A stretch of DNA of 7,296 bases from JANRIZ01 sp033764445 (GCA_033764445.1 JANRIZ010000099.1:1-7296); one strand, 5' to 3'. Shown: positions 1-6,729, numbered from the stretch's first letter. A program made the numbers and translations. Notes: generated by a model not told the origin, from the sequence alone.

Positions 1-223
1 ATCGGAAGTCTTGCAAGGGCTGCGGCTTTACCGCACATTGCGGCGTGACCCGATCCGATTTTATCAATGGGCCTCGAAACTGATGACCCCTTTTTTCCAA
101 TCCTCCCTTCCGGGCCTGGCCCTGCGGCACGCGATCGCCCCCACACGTCGGGAAATGCTCCGGTCCCTGGCCGGGATCAAAACAGGTGTTTTTTCCTCCT
201 CACCCCTTCAGGAGTGGCGATGA
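1..223 (+). CDS. C-terminal end of an unrecognised protein, cut by the window edge
   Basis: The reading frame is open from the left edge (first full codon at base 2) to a TGA at 221-223, giving about 73 visible residues. The start lies outside the window; the TTG at 11 is unlikely to be the real start. The segment is rich in Arg, Leu and aromatic residues (RRDPIRFYQWASKLMTPFF, then REMLRSLAGIKTGVF), with no clear membrane segment or signal. Its stop overlaps the start of the next gene by ATGA (220-223), a typical translational-coupling arrangement, which supports a real gene in one operon with the flavoprotein. The tail vaguely recalls the C-termini of FAD-dependent oxidoreductases, but I cannot assign a family. 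The codons look natural and the frame is not a shadow of a longer gene. Confidence 0.65.
   Translation, partial: SEVLQGLRLYRTLRRDPIRFYQWASKLMTPFFQSSLPGLALRHAIAPTRREMLRSLAGIKTGVFSSSPLQEWR
210..214 (+). promoter_or_regulatory. Shine-Dalgarno site that sets the flavoprotein start
   Basis: AGGAG lies 5 bases before the ATG at 220 and 8 before a second in-frame ATG at 223. It sits inside the last codons of the upstream gene and favours a start at 220 or 223 over the in-frame ATG at 67. Confidence 0.7.
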
Positions 224-1440
224 TGAAAAGGACCGTGGCCATCGTGGGAGGCGGACCCGCCGGATTGAGGGCGGCGGAGGTCTTGGCGGAAAATCCCGGC
301 CTCGAGATCGTGCTCTTTGACGCCAAACCCTCCGTCGGACGGAAGTTTCTGGTGGCGGGGCGCGGCGGATTGAATCTCACGCATTCGGAGCCGGTGGAGA
401 AATTTGCCGGACGCTATTCCGGTGATCCCGCGGTGTGGCAATCGTTGCTCGCGGATTTTGATCCGCAGGCGATGACCCGGTGGGTCAGAAGCCTGGGGCT
501 GGACACCTATGTGGGAACCAGTGGCCGCATTTTTCCCGAGGGCAACCGGTCCGCGGAACTGTTGCGGGCCTGGGTGCGCCGGATCAAATCCCGCGGCGTG
601 CAGTTGCGGATGCGTCACCGTTGGGGCAAAATCCGCCGCGAGGACCACCGCTGGCAGCTCGCATTTGAGACCCCCGACGGGGCGGCGCATTTTGCGGCGG
701 AGGCGGTGGTGTTTGCCCTGGGCGGCGGGTCATGGCCGGAGACCGGGTCGGATGCCCGGTGGGTGGAGGCGTTTGCGGCCCAGCAGATCGCTCTGGCACC
801 GATGGAGCCGGCCAACTGTGGCTGGGAGGTTGACTGGCCCGCCGCCATGCTCGGACGGATCGAGGGCAGGCCGCTCAAGAACATCGCCGTGCGCGCCGGT
901 CCGGCGGAGCGGACCGGGGAACTGCTGGTGACCCGGTACGGACTCGAAGGGGGAGCCCTGTATGCCCTTGGCCATGAATTGCGCCGGATGAAGCAGCCCT
1001 CGCTGCTGATTGATTTCAAACCGGAACTCCGTGAAAAAAACCTCGTCCACAAACTCGGGGACATCAAAAAAGGCGAGGCCTTTGACCGGGCCCGGAACGC
1101 GTGGAATCTCAGCGACGTGTGTGTGGCGCTTCTTGAAAGGGCCGGAGCCCGCACCGCCAGCGTGCATCAGCTCGTGGGGCTGGTCAAATCCTACCGGCTG
1201 GTGCTCAAGGGGCCGCGTCCGCTGGCCGAGGCGATTTCGACCGCCGGGGGGGTCCGGTGGGCGGAACTCGACAGTCATCTGATGCTCCGCAAAATGCCGG
1301 GGGTTTTTCTGGCCGGGGAAATGATCGATTGGGAGGCCCCCACCGGCGGATACCTCATGCAGGGATGTTTTGCCACCGGCACCCGGGCCGCCGCCGGGGT
1401 GGCCGGATTTTTGCACCCACAAAAAAACCCCGCCGGTTGA
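220..1440 (+). CDS. NAD(P)/FAD-dependent flavoprotein, HI0933 / PP_4765 family
   Basis: A 406-residue putative flavoprotein of the HI0933/YhiN superfamily, closest in style to the PP_4765-type branch (TIGR03862); the physiological substrate of that branch is not established. The N-terminus carries a Rossmann FAD-binding motif, VGGGPAG at residues 9-15. The family signature GRKFLVAGRGGLNLTHSE follows at 40-57, then GTSGRIFPEGN at 99-109 and ALGGGSWPETGSDARW at 166-181. The C-terminal FAD-closing segment, LAGEMIDWEAPTGGYLMQG, is at 364-382. All hallmark blocks are present in order and the length fits the family, so it looks intact. No signal peptide is seen, so it is probably cytosolic. An in-frame ATG at 67 would overlap the upstream gene by over 150 bases; AGGAG and the ATGA overlap support 220 (or 223). 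It is last in its operon: its stop lies in the loop of a terminator hairpin. Confidence 0.9.
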   Translation: MMKRTVAIVGGGPAGLRAAEVLAENPGLEIVLFDAKPSVGRKFLVAGRGGLNLTHSEPVEKFAGRYSGDPAVWQSLLADFDPQAMTRWVRSLGLDTYVGTSGRIFPEGNRSAELLRAWVRRIKSRGVQLRMRHRWGKIRREDHRWQLAFETPDGAAHFAAEAVVFALGGGSWPETGSDARWVEAFAAQQIALAPMEPANCGWEVDWPAAMLGRIEGRPLKNIAVRAGPAERTGELLVTRYGLEGGALYALGHELRRMKQPSLLIDFKPELREKNLVHKLGDIKKGEAFDRARNAWNLSDVCVALLERAGARTASVHQLVGLVKSYRLVLKGPRPLAEAISTAGGVRWAELDSHLMLRKMPGVFLAGEMIDWEAPTGGYLMQGCFATGTRAAAGVAGFLHPQKNPAG

Positions 1441-1454
1441 GGGCGGGGTTTTTT
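1422..1454. terminator. Bidirectional intrinsic terminator between convergent genes
   Basis: A perfect 13-bp stem (AAAAAACCCCGCC at 1422-1434 against GGCGGGGTTTTTT at 1442-1454) encloses a 7-base loop. On the plus strand it ends in six T; read on the minus strand, the A run at 1421-1427 gives seven U. It can therefore stop both the flavoprotein operon and the prepilin gene, whose stop codon is about 25 bases away. The flavoprotein's last codons form the left arm and its TGA (1438-1440) lies in the loop. Confidence 0.9.
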
Positions 1455-1478
1455 GAATGATATTTCACCAAACGCACA

Positions 1479-1895
1479 TCATTGCCACATGACGTCAGTG
1501 GTCAGAACCGTGGGGGTGAATAGATCCCTCAGGGCTGTCACCACTGTCAGTTTTTGTGCCGGGATGATGTTCGTGTAGATCACGCCCAGTGTTGAGTTGA
1601 TGGCGAGCAGATCGACCGCTGAATTGCCGACGTATATTTTACTGCCACTTTTGAAGTAGCCCTGGTTGACCAGTGAATCGAAGTGAATCGAAGTACTGGT
1701 ACTCAGGCCCTTCTCAATGGCGTACTGTTCCGCGGCATAGTCGATCATGCGCACATCATTGACGAGCGTGGTTGCCTGTGACCTCACCCTCGCACGGAGG
1801 AAGTTGGGCACGGCAATAGCAGCCAGCAACGCGATGATGGCTACCACGATCATGATTTCCACCAGGGTAAAACCCGGGTGGCTGTTATGAGTCAT
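1479..1895 (-). CDS. Type IV pilin-like / type II secretion prepilin (pseudopilin)
   Basis: A 138-residue prepilin. A short leader (residues 1-8) ends in Gly, followed by the class III signal G-FTLVE; cleavage by a prepilin peptidase is expected between G8 and F9, leaving an N-methylated Phe. E13 is the conserved Glu5 of the mature protein. Residues 9-30 form the hydrophobic helix (IMIVVAIIALLAAIAVP), then NFLRARVRSQ starts the amphipathic helix. The C-terminal domain (about 60-138) has YFKSGSKIY but no GspG calcium-site signature. Stand-alone pilin-like proteins of this type are common in Verrucomicrobiota and relatives. AGGA sits 8 bases before the ATG on the minus strand. No other secretion gene adjoins it, so its assembly partners must be elsewhere. 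The gene is less GC-rich than its neighbours. It could serve a pilus, a type II secretion machine or a sheath; the sequence does not decide. Confidence 0.88.
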   Translation of the reverse strand: MTHNSHPGFTLVEIMIVVAIIALLAAIAVPNFLRARVRSQATTLVNDVRMIDYAAEQYAIEKGLSTSTSIHFDSLVNQGYFKSGSKIYVGNSAVDLLAINSTLGVIYTNIIPAQKLTVVTALRDLFTPTVLTTDVMWQ

Positions 1896-1979
1896 GTTAT
1901 GATTCCTGTTTTTTATTGAGGTGAACTGGTCTCAATGACCACCCATGAAGGGAGGAGATTGAAGGATCAGCCCTCGACT

Positions 1980-2009
1980 ATAATCCTAGCAGGTGGGCAT
2001 ATTTGTCAA
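1980..2009 (-). promoter_or_regulatory. Candidate sigma70-type promoter of the prepilin gene
   Basis: On the minus strand a perfect TTGACA (plus 2004-2009) is followed, after 18 bases, by GATTAT (plus 1980-1985), which matches the -10 consensus at 4 of 6 positions. Transcription would begin near 1973, giving a leader of about 78 bases before the prepilin ATG. Confidence 0.45.
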
Positions 2010-2022
2010 TCAATAATTGATT
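2008..2022. repeat. 15-bp perfect palindrome, possible operator
   Basis: AATCAAT-A-ATTGATT is a perfect inverted repeat with 7-base arms and a one-base centre. It overlaps the end of the candidate -35 of the prepilin promoter and lies in the intergenic region shared with the divergent peptidase gene, so a dimeric regulator bound here could affect either gene. Its AT-rich composition makes chance occurrence possible. Confidence 0.35.
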
Positions 2023-2164
2023 TTTGCCAGTGTAAATTGTGTAAAATCTCCTGAATAATTTTCAACGCTGTAACGTCCACCCAATCCTGACTTTATTAAA
2101 AATTTAGTCGTCTCTTTTTCAGGTTGAATATTATGGTAGGACTGTTACATACATCGGCTTTTCC

Positions 2165-2968
2165 ATGAATGCAGAAATTGAATACGCCGCCCTCCAAAGC
2201 CTGCCCAAGGTCCGATCCTACGATGAAATCGTCACCCGAATCCGGGCCTTGGAGAAGGACGGAATCTGGAAAGCCTACGAATTGGGCATTGTGGCCGGTT
2301 ACCCGATTTACTGGTTGAAAAACGTCCGCAAATGGCCCGGCCGCCACGTGATTCATCTGACCGCGGGGGTGCACGGGGATGAGCCCGCAGGGGTCCTGGG
2401 ATTGCTTGATTTTCTGGAGAGTCTGACCCCCGGGGAGATGCAGGCCTTTTCCTTTACTGTCTACCCCTGCATCAATGCCTGGGGATATGAACGGAACCAG
2501 CGGCTGAATTCCGAGGGGCTGGACATCAACCGTTGTTTTACCCCGCGCTCAAATTGTTCGGAAACACGGCTGATGAAATTTCTGTGGAATCGGCGCCGTT
2601 ACGATCTGGCCGTTTCCTGTCACGAGGATTTTGATTCCTCCGGGGCCTACCTGTATGAGCTCAAGGCCAAGGCCCCGTTTTGGGGTCCGGAAATCCTGAA
2701 GACCTTCGCGGATCATGTTCCCATCGACCAGCGTCCGGAAATCGAGGGGCGCCGCGCCCAGCAGGGATGGATTCAACGGCACATGAACGATTTTCCCGCG
2801 CGTCTGCATCCCGAGTCGATCTTTCTGTACCTGAACCACACCCGCCATTCCATCACCTTTGAAACCCCCAGCCTCCATCCCCTGGCCAGCCGTGTCTCCG
2901 CCCAGGTGGGGGGACTTCGGCGCTGTCTGGAACTTTTCAAAACGCCCGGTGGCCCCGCAAGTCTGTGA
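2165..2968 (+). CDS. M14-family zinc carboxypeptidase-like protein
   Basis: A 267-residue metallopeptidase-like protein of the M14 / succinylglutamate desuccinylase-aspartoacylase superfamily, expected to cleave an amide or peptide bond using one zinc ion. The zinc site is recognisable: H70 and E73 in GVHGDEPAG, and H153 in SCHEDFDSSGAY. GLDINRCF (118-125) matches the Asn-Arg substrate-carboxylate motif of M14 enzymes, and E233 in TFETPS fits the catalytic Glu, so it looks active. No signal peptide is present, suggesting a cytosolic role on imported peptides (compare murein-peptide amidases), but the substrate is unknown. The start is the first in-frame ATG; no Shine-Dalgarno sequence precedes it. 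A TATTAT (2129-2134) could be a -10 element, but I find no good -35. The next gene begins about 58 bases after its stop in the same direction. Confidence 0.85.
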   Translation: MNAEIEYAALQSLPKVRSYDEIVTRIRALEKDGIWKAYELGIVAGYPIYWLKNVRKWPGRHVIHLTAGVHGDEPAGVLGLLDFLESLTPGEMQAFSFTVYPCINAWGYERNQRLNSEGLDINRCFTPRSNCSETRLMKFLWNRRRYDLAVSCHEDFDSSGAYLYELKAKAPFWGPEILKTFADHVPIDQRPEIEGRRAQQGWIQRHMNDFPARLHPESIFLYLNHTRHSITFETPSLHPLASRVSAQVGGLRRCLELFKTPGGPASL

Positions 2969-3026
2969 CCCGGCAGCCCCCCGTCATGTGAAGCCCCCCG
3001 CGCTCTGGCCAGACATTGATCATTTT

Positions 3027-5084
3027 ATGAATCCGCACTCTGTCCCGAGTTCCTCCCCCGCCACCTGGTCCCGCGACACCGCCGGACTCCCCTGTGTGGA
3101 TTTGGATTTGGAAACGCATTTTTTCCCCTCCGCCCCCTTCAAACATCTGATGTCCACCGGAAAAATCAGCGTTTTTGCCGATCAATGGGGCAACGCCAAT
3201 CCCCTGACCTGCGAGGGGGGCTTTGTGCAATTTGCGCCCAATGAGTACAGTGCGCGTTCGTCCATGGCGGCGGTTTTTTTCCCGTCCCAGGGGGACCCGG
3301 TTTCCCTGGTGTACAGTGAACTTTCCGGGGAGAAGAAAATCCGTTATGGAACCGGGTATGCCGTGTATTCCGGTCTGACCGCCGGGGGCTTGAGGGTCAC
3401 CCAGGAATTTCTCACCCCGCCCGGAGGGGGCCGGTACTTTGTCGGGCGTTTGCGGGTGGAAAACACACAATCCCGGACGGTCCATGGACGGATGAAAATC
3501 CAGAGTGACGTCCTGCCCTTCAAGGGCGGGGCAAAAGTGCCCGCACCCTATCCCGATGAGCGGGAGTTCCGGGACGGGGACGGATGGGTCCGATGGGAAA
3601 CCCGGGATGAATTGAAGGGGGTATTTTTATGCGGTCCGGAAGGTTGGACCGGGTGGGGCGATGGGATGACCCTCAATCTCCGGCGCGACATTTCGCTGGC
3701 GCCGGGCGGGATTTTTGAGGAGGCGTTTGCCTTTGGATACGGAGAGGGATTCGACCCGGCGACCATCCGTTCGGGATGTGCCCAGGCCCATGTGACCGGG
3801 GTGGCCGGCCAATGGGCGGCCCTGCTGGGAGGGGTGACACTTCAGGCACCCGAGCCATGGATGGTGGATGAGGCGCGGTGGTGCATGGGGCAGTTGTATT
3901 CCTTCATGAGCTACGACAGCAGCAGCGCCGAGTACTTTGCGTCGCTGGGCGGATACGGCTGGCCTAGTTTCAGCATCCGGGAGGTGGCCGAGACGGCGAT
4001 GGCCCTCGCCTATTGGGACCGCGACAAAACCCGGAGCAATCTGCGCTGGTATGCCCGTCTCCAGCAACAGGACGGGAGATTCCGCCAGCACCACAACTTC
4101 CGGTCCGACTGCCAGAGCCAGCCGCATGCCTATGACATCGATCTTTGGTTTGTGCTGGGGGTGACCGAATGTGTGCTTTCCGCCGGGGGCGACCCCGGGT
4201 TTTTGGATGAGCGTTGTGCCAGCTGGGACGGACCCGAGGAGACCATTTGGGAGCATCTGTGCCGGGCCTTTCGGGCCATTCTCCGGTGTCGGGGGGACCG
4301 TGGACTGGTGCTCTTTCCCGACTGGGATGATTATCTGTCCGGAGTGGGGCGTGGCGGGAAGGGTCAGTCGGTGATGAATTCCGGGATGGCGGTGCGGGGA
4401 TTTGACAATCTGGAGACACTGGCCCGGCAGCGCGGGCAAACCGAATTTGCCGCGGAGGTGGCCCGGGCCCGGGATGACATGCGGCGGGCGGTTGCGGAGG
4501 CCTTTGACGGGGATTGGTTCCTGCGCGGGTACAAGGATGACGGTTCGGCCTTTTGCTCCCGTGAGGAGGACCGCATTTCCCTCGTCTCCCAGGCCTTTGC
4601 CGTGCTGGGACGCTGTGGCACGCCCGAGCAGAGACGCCGGGCCCTGCGCTGCGCCATTGAAAAATGCCAGACGCCCATCGGACTGATGCTGATGAACCGG
4701 CCCGTGAGTTGTCCGCCTCCGCCGGAGATTTCCCTCTGCCCCATCCCCAGCGGCGAAGGTGAAAACGCCGGCATCTGGCCGCAGACCAATCACTGGTTCA
4801 TCTGGGCCCTGGCCGAGGAGGGAATGATCGAGGAGGCCTGGGATTGCTGGAAAAAGGCGAGCCTTCACCGGCATGCGGCGGAGCATCCGGAAATCCCCTA
4901 CGGAATTTTCAACGGACCGGATTGTTATTCCTCAAAATGGGCCGGTCCGCGCGAGGGCTGGACCCAGATCCTGCTCATTGACCGTGCGGCCTTTGTCCCC
5001 ATGAACCCCGCCATCGCATGGCAGGCCTTTTCCATGATCAAAATCAATGAGGCGATCCGCCGGGGCGGCGGTTCGGGTCATTGA
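3027..5084 (+). CDS. Divergent GH94-like glycoside phosphorylase/hydrolase
   Basis: A 685-residue protein related to GH94 (cellobiose/chitobiose phosphorylase, former GT36). GH94 enzymes split beta-glucosidic bonds with phosphate to give a sugar 1-phosphate. The N-terminal half (about 25-265) is a beta-sandwich-like region including FKHLMSTGKISVFADQWGN (38-56). A helical barrel follows from about 275. PDWDDYL at 431-437 aligns with the DWND motif, making D435 the likely catalytic acid. GEGENAGIWPQTNHW (576-590) aligns with the ENGG motif, but Gln stands where the family usually has a phosphate-site His, so phosphorolysis is uncertain. The protein is shorter than usual GH94 enzymes (about 800). 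No signal peptide is evident, so it is probably cytosolic. The ATG at 3027 is chosen because an upstream ATG at 2859 would overlap the peptidase by 110 bases; GTG at 2988 is an alternative. No Shine-Dalgarno sequence is seen. Confidence 0.8.
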   Translation: MNPHSVPSSSPATWSRDTAGLPCVDLDLETHFFPSAPFKHLMSTGKISVFADQWGNANPLTCEGGFVQFAPNEYSARSSMAAVFFPSQGDPVSLVYSELSGEKKIRYGTGYAVYSGLTAGGLRVTQEFLTPPGGGRYFVGRLRVENTQSRTVHGRMKIQSDVLPFKGGAKVPAPYPDEREFRDGDGWVRWETRDELKGVFLCGPEGWTGWGDGMTLNLRRDISLAPGGIFEEAFAFGYGEGFDPATIRSGCAQAHVTGVAGQWAALLGGVTLQAPEPWMVDEARWCMGQLYSFMSYDSSSAEYFASLGGYGWPSFSIREVAETAMALAYWDRDKTRSNLRWYARLQQQDGRFRQHHNFRSDCQSQPHAYDIDLWFVLGVTECVLSAGGDPGFLDERCASWDGPEETIWEHLCRAFRAILRCRGDRGLVLFPDWDDYLSGVGRGGKGQSVMNSGMAVRGFDNLETLARQRGQTEFAAEVARARDDMRRAVAEAFDGDWFLRGYKDDGSAFCSREEDRISLVSQAFAVLGRCGTPEQRRRALRCAIEKCQTPIGLMLMNRPVSCPPPPEISLCPIPSGEGENAGIWPQTNHWFIWALAEEGMIEEAWDCWKKASLHRHAAEHPEIPYGIFNGPDCYSSKWAGPREGWTQILLIDRAAFVPMNPAIAWQAFSMIKINEAIRRGGGSGH

Positions 5085-5109
5085 CAATGTGGGGGTGCCG
5101 ACCTAGCCT
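5081..5109 (+). promoter_or_regulatory. Candidate promoter for a leaderless dehydrogenase message
   Basis: A perfect TTGACA (5081-5086) is followed after 17 bases by TAGCCT (5104-5109), which keeps the first, second and last -10 bases. The expected start of transcription falls at about 5116, the A of the dehydrogenase ATG. The -35 overlaps the stop codon of the GH94-like gene. Confidence 0.5.
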
Positions 5110-5115
5110 GCCCGC

Positions 5116-6069
5116 ATGAAAATTGTGGTGTTGGACGGACGGACCCTCAATCCCGGCGACCTCTCCTGGGAGCCGCTTCGGGGGCTCGGAACCCTGGAGG
5201 TCCACGACCGGACCACCCCGTCCGAATTGACGGACCGGATCAGCCGGGCCGATGTGATCCTGACCAACAAAGTCCGCCTTCCGGCCGAGGCCCTTGCCCA
5301 AACCCCGGCACGGCTGGTCAGTGTCCTGGCCACCGGTTACGATGTGGTGGACATCGCCGCCGCACGTTCAAAGGGAATCACGGTGACCAATGTCGCCGGT
5401 TACAGCACCGCCTCGACGGCGCAGCTGACCGTGGCATTGCTGCTGGAGCTGACACACCGGGTCGGCCTCCACGATCAGGCGGTCCATGCGGGGGAATGGG
5501 TCAACAGCCCGGATTTCTGTTTTTGGAAATCGCCCCTCATGGAGCTGGACCAGAAAACCTTTTTGCTTGTCGGGGCGGGGACCATCGGGCGCCGGGTGGC
5601 CGCCATCGTCGAGGCGATGGGCATGAAGGTGGTGGCGGCAGAATTGGCCGGCAGGTCGGGGGCGGGACGAAGCGATTTTCCCCGGCTTCCCTTTCCGGAG
5701 GCCCTGGCGGAGGCGGATGTCATCAGTCTGCATTGTCCGCTGACCCCGCAGACGCGGCATCTGATCGATGCCGGGAGTCTGGCCCGTTTCAAAAAATCCG
5801 CCTTTCTGATCAATGCCTCGCGGGGTGGGCTCATCGACGAGGCCGCCCTGGCCGTGGCGCTGCAGTCCGGACAATTGGCGGGATTTGCCTGTGATGTTCT
5901 CAGTACCGAACCCCCTGCGGCGGACAACCCCCTTCTGACCGCGCCCCGGACCGTGATCACGCCGCATATTGCCTGGGCCTCGCGGGAATCCCGGACCCGG
6001 CTGCTGGCCGAGACAGCCGAAAACATCCGCGCCTTTCAGACCGGCCAGCCCCGCAACGTGGTGACCTGA
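5116..6069 (+). CDS. D-2-hydroxyacid dehydrogenase, glycerate dehydrogenase / hydroxypyruvate reductase type
   Basis: A 317-residue enzyme of the NAD-dependent D-isomer 2-hydroxyacid dehydrogenase family, interconverting a 2-oxo acid and a D-2-hydroxy acid in the cytosol. The opening MKIVVLDGRTLNPGDLSW is typical of glycerate dehydrogenases (hydroxypyruvate to glycerate). The dinucleotide motif VGAGTIGRR is at 152-160, and an acidic residue, E176, ends the next strand, which favours NAD over NADP. The catalytic triad is complete: R236 in NASRGG, E265 in STEPP and H284 in TPHIAWAS. Length is normal and nothing is missing. No Shine-Dalgarno sequence precedes the ATG; instead a TTGACA/TAGCCT promoter is placed for transcription to begin at or near the ATG. 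Its stop directly abuts the stop of the convergent membrane-protein gene. The exact substrate cannot be fixed from sequence. Confidence 0.92.
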   Translation: MKIVVLDGRTLNPGDLSWEPLRGLGTLEVHDRTTPSELTDRISRADVILTNKVRLPAEALAQTPARLVSVLATGYDVVDIAAARSKGITVTNVAGYSTASTAQLTVALLLELTHRVGLHDQAVHAGEWVNSPDFCFWKSPLMELDQKTFLLVGAGTIGRRVAAIVEAMGMKVVAAELAGRSGAGRSDFPRLPFPEALAEADVISLHCPLTPQTRHLIDAGSLARFKKSAFLINASRGGLIDEAALAVALQSGQLAGFACDVLSTEPPAADNPLLTAPRTVITPHIAWASRESRTRLLAETAENIRAFQTGQPRNVVT

Positions 6070-6729
6070 TCACAGCTGGCTGGCCACCGCCGAGGCGATG
6101 AACATCAGGGCTGTGATGAGTGCGGTGGCCTGGAGGGCGATGCAGAGGATCGCCTGCCGGTGGTACTTGATCTTGTTGCTGAGAATGGCGCCGACCACCA
6201 GAATCTGCCGCCTGTATTCCTCCAGGGCATCCTCGATGGAAAACCCCGCTTTGAGCGCCTCCGTACAGCGCCGGGCTTCGGCAAACTGATCCTCGCCATA
6301 CACGCAGAAGAGTGCGGTCATCTGTTTGAAGAGGGGGGAACTGAGAAAGGGTCCGCGGGTGTTCGGGGTTCGGGCAATCAGACTCATCAGGGCATTGATG
6401 AAGGCCAGGAAACCGAAGGCGATGGACAGAAACCAGCACAATCCCATCAGCCCGCGTGAAGGGATATCCCGGGGCAGAAAGGAAAGGGGGGTCCACTGTC
6501 CCGCCATCGCAAGGAAGAGCGGGGTCAGAAGCGTGCCGCCGGCCATCAGGAGGATGACAAAAAGCAGCGCCATTGTTTTCAGGTCTGTGAAGCGGATGAT
6601 TTCCTGGAGGTTCTGGTAGCTCTCGCGGGCATGGGCCAGCGGGGCGCCCAGATCGGGGGCGGCGGGGGCCGGAGTGGGCGAAGGGGAGGGGAAAAACGAG
6701 GACGCGATTTTTTGAAAAAATTCAATCAT
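6070..6729 (-). CDS. Multi-pass membrane protein resembling DUF5706 / PycTM (Pycsar effector-like)
   Basis: A 219-residue membrane protein. Residues 1-30 are low-complexity and Pro-rich (PSPSPTPAPAAP). A short helix ends in EIIRFTDLK (43-51) and runs straight into the first hydrophobic segment (52-73). A second segment lies at about 95-118. A soluble stretch (120-190) contains a helix ending in YRRQILVVGAILSNKIKYH (172-190), and the last hydrophobic segment is about 193-215. This layout, especially the D-x-K at the start of the first segment and the S-x-K-x-x-Y-like motif before the last, resembles the DUF5706/PycTM domain. In Pycsar systems such proteins sense cyclic UMP or CMP and disrupt the membrane during phage infection. 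No cyclase adjoins it: the gene appears monocistronic, divergent from one neighbour and tail-to-tail with the other. AGAGG lies 7 bases before the ATG on the minus strand. The family match is from memory of motifs; a housekeeping membrane role is possible. Confidence 0.72.
   Translation of the reverse strand: MIEFFQKIASSFFPSPSPTPAPAAPDLGAPLAHARESYQNLQEIIRFTDLKTMALLFVILLMAGGTLLTPLFLAMAGQWTPLSFLPRDIPSRGLMGLCWFLSIAFGFLAFINALMSLIARTPNTRGPFLSSPLFKQMTALFCVYGEDQFAEARRCTEALKAGFSIEDALEEYRRQILVVGAILSNKIKYHRQAILCIALQATALITALMFIASAVASQL

Noticed and set aside
67..219. N-terminal extension of the flavoprotein from the ATG at 67
   Set aside because: It would overlap the upstream reading frame by over 150 bases and place 51 unrelated residues before the FAD motif, which normally begins the protein; AGGAG and the ATGA overlap support 220.
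730..1422. Minus-strand open frame opposite the flavoprotein
   Set aside because: A GC-rich shadow of a well-supported gene with no recognisable motif or ribosome binding site.
1672..1694. Tandem 10-bp repeat (AGTGAATCGA twice, plus AGT) inside the prepilin gene, possible slippage frameshift
   Set aside because: The protein after the repeat still reads like a pilin C-terminal domain (YFKSGSKIY, then DLL), so the frame is not disturbed; two copies are too few to claim a phase-variation switch.
2124..2151. TTGAAT / TACATA as a promoter for the peptidase
   Set aside because: Matches are 4 of 6 and 3 of 6 with a 16-base spacer, too weak in an AT-rich stretch to be listed as a feature.
2859..3026. 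Upstream start of the GH94-like gene inside the peptidase gene
   Set aside because: The added 56 residues are Pro- and Arg-rich, resemble no domain and include 110 bases that encode the conserved-looking end of the peptidase in another frame.
3627..4886. Long open frame of 419 residues on the minus strand opposite the GH94-like gene
   Set aside because: It is antisense to a gene with clear family motifs, its composition is rich in Pro, Gly, Arg and His as expected of a GC-rich shadow frame, and it shows no domain.
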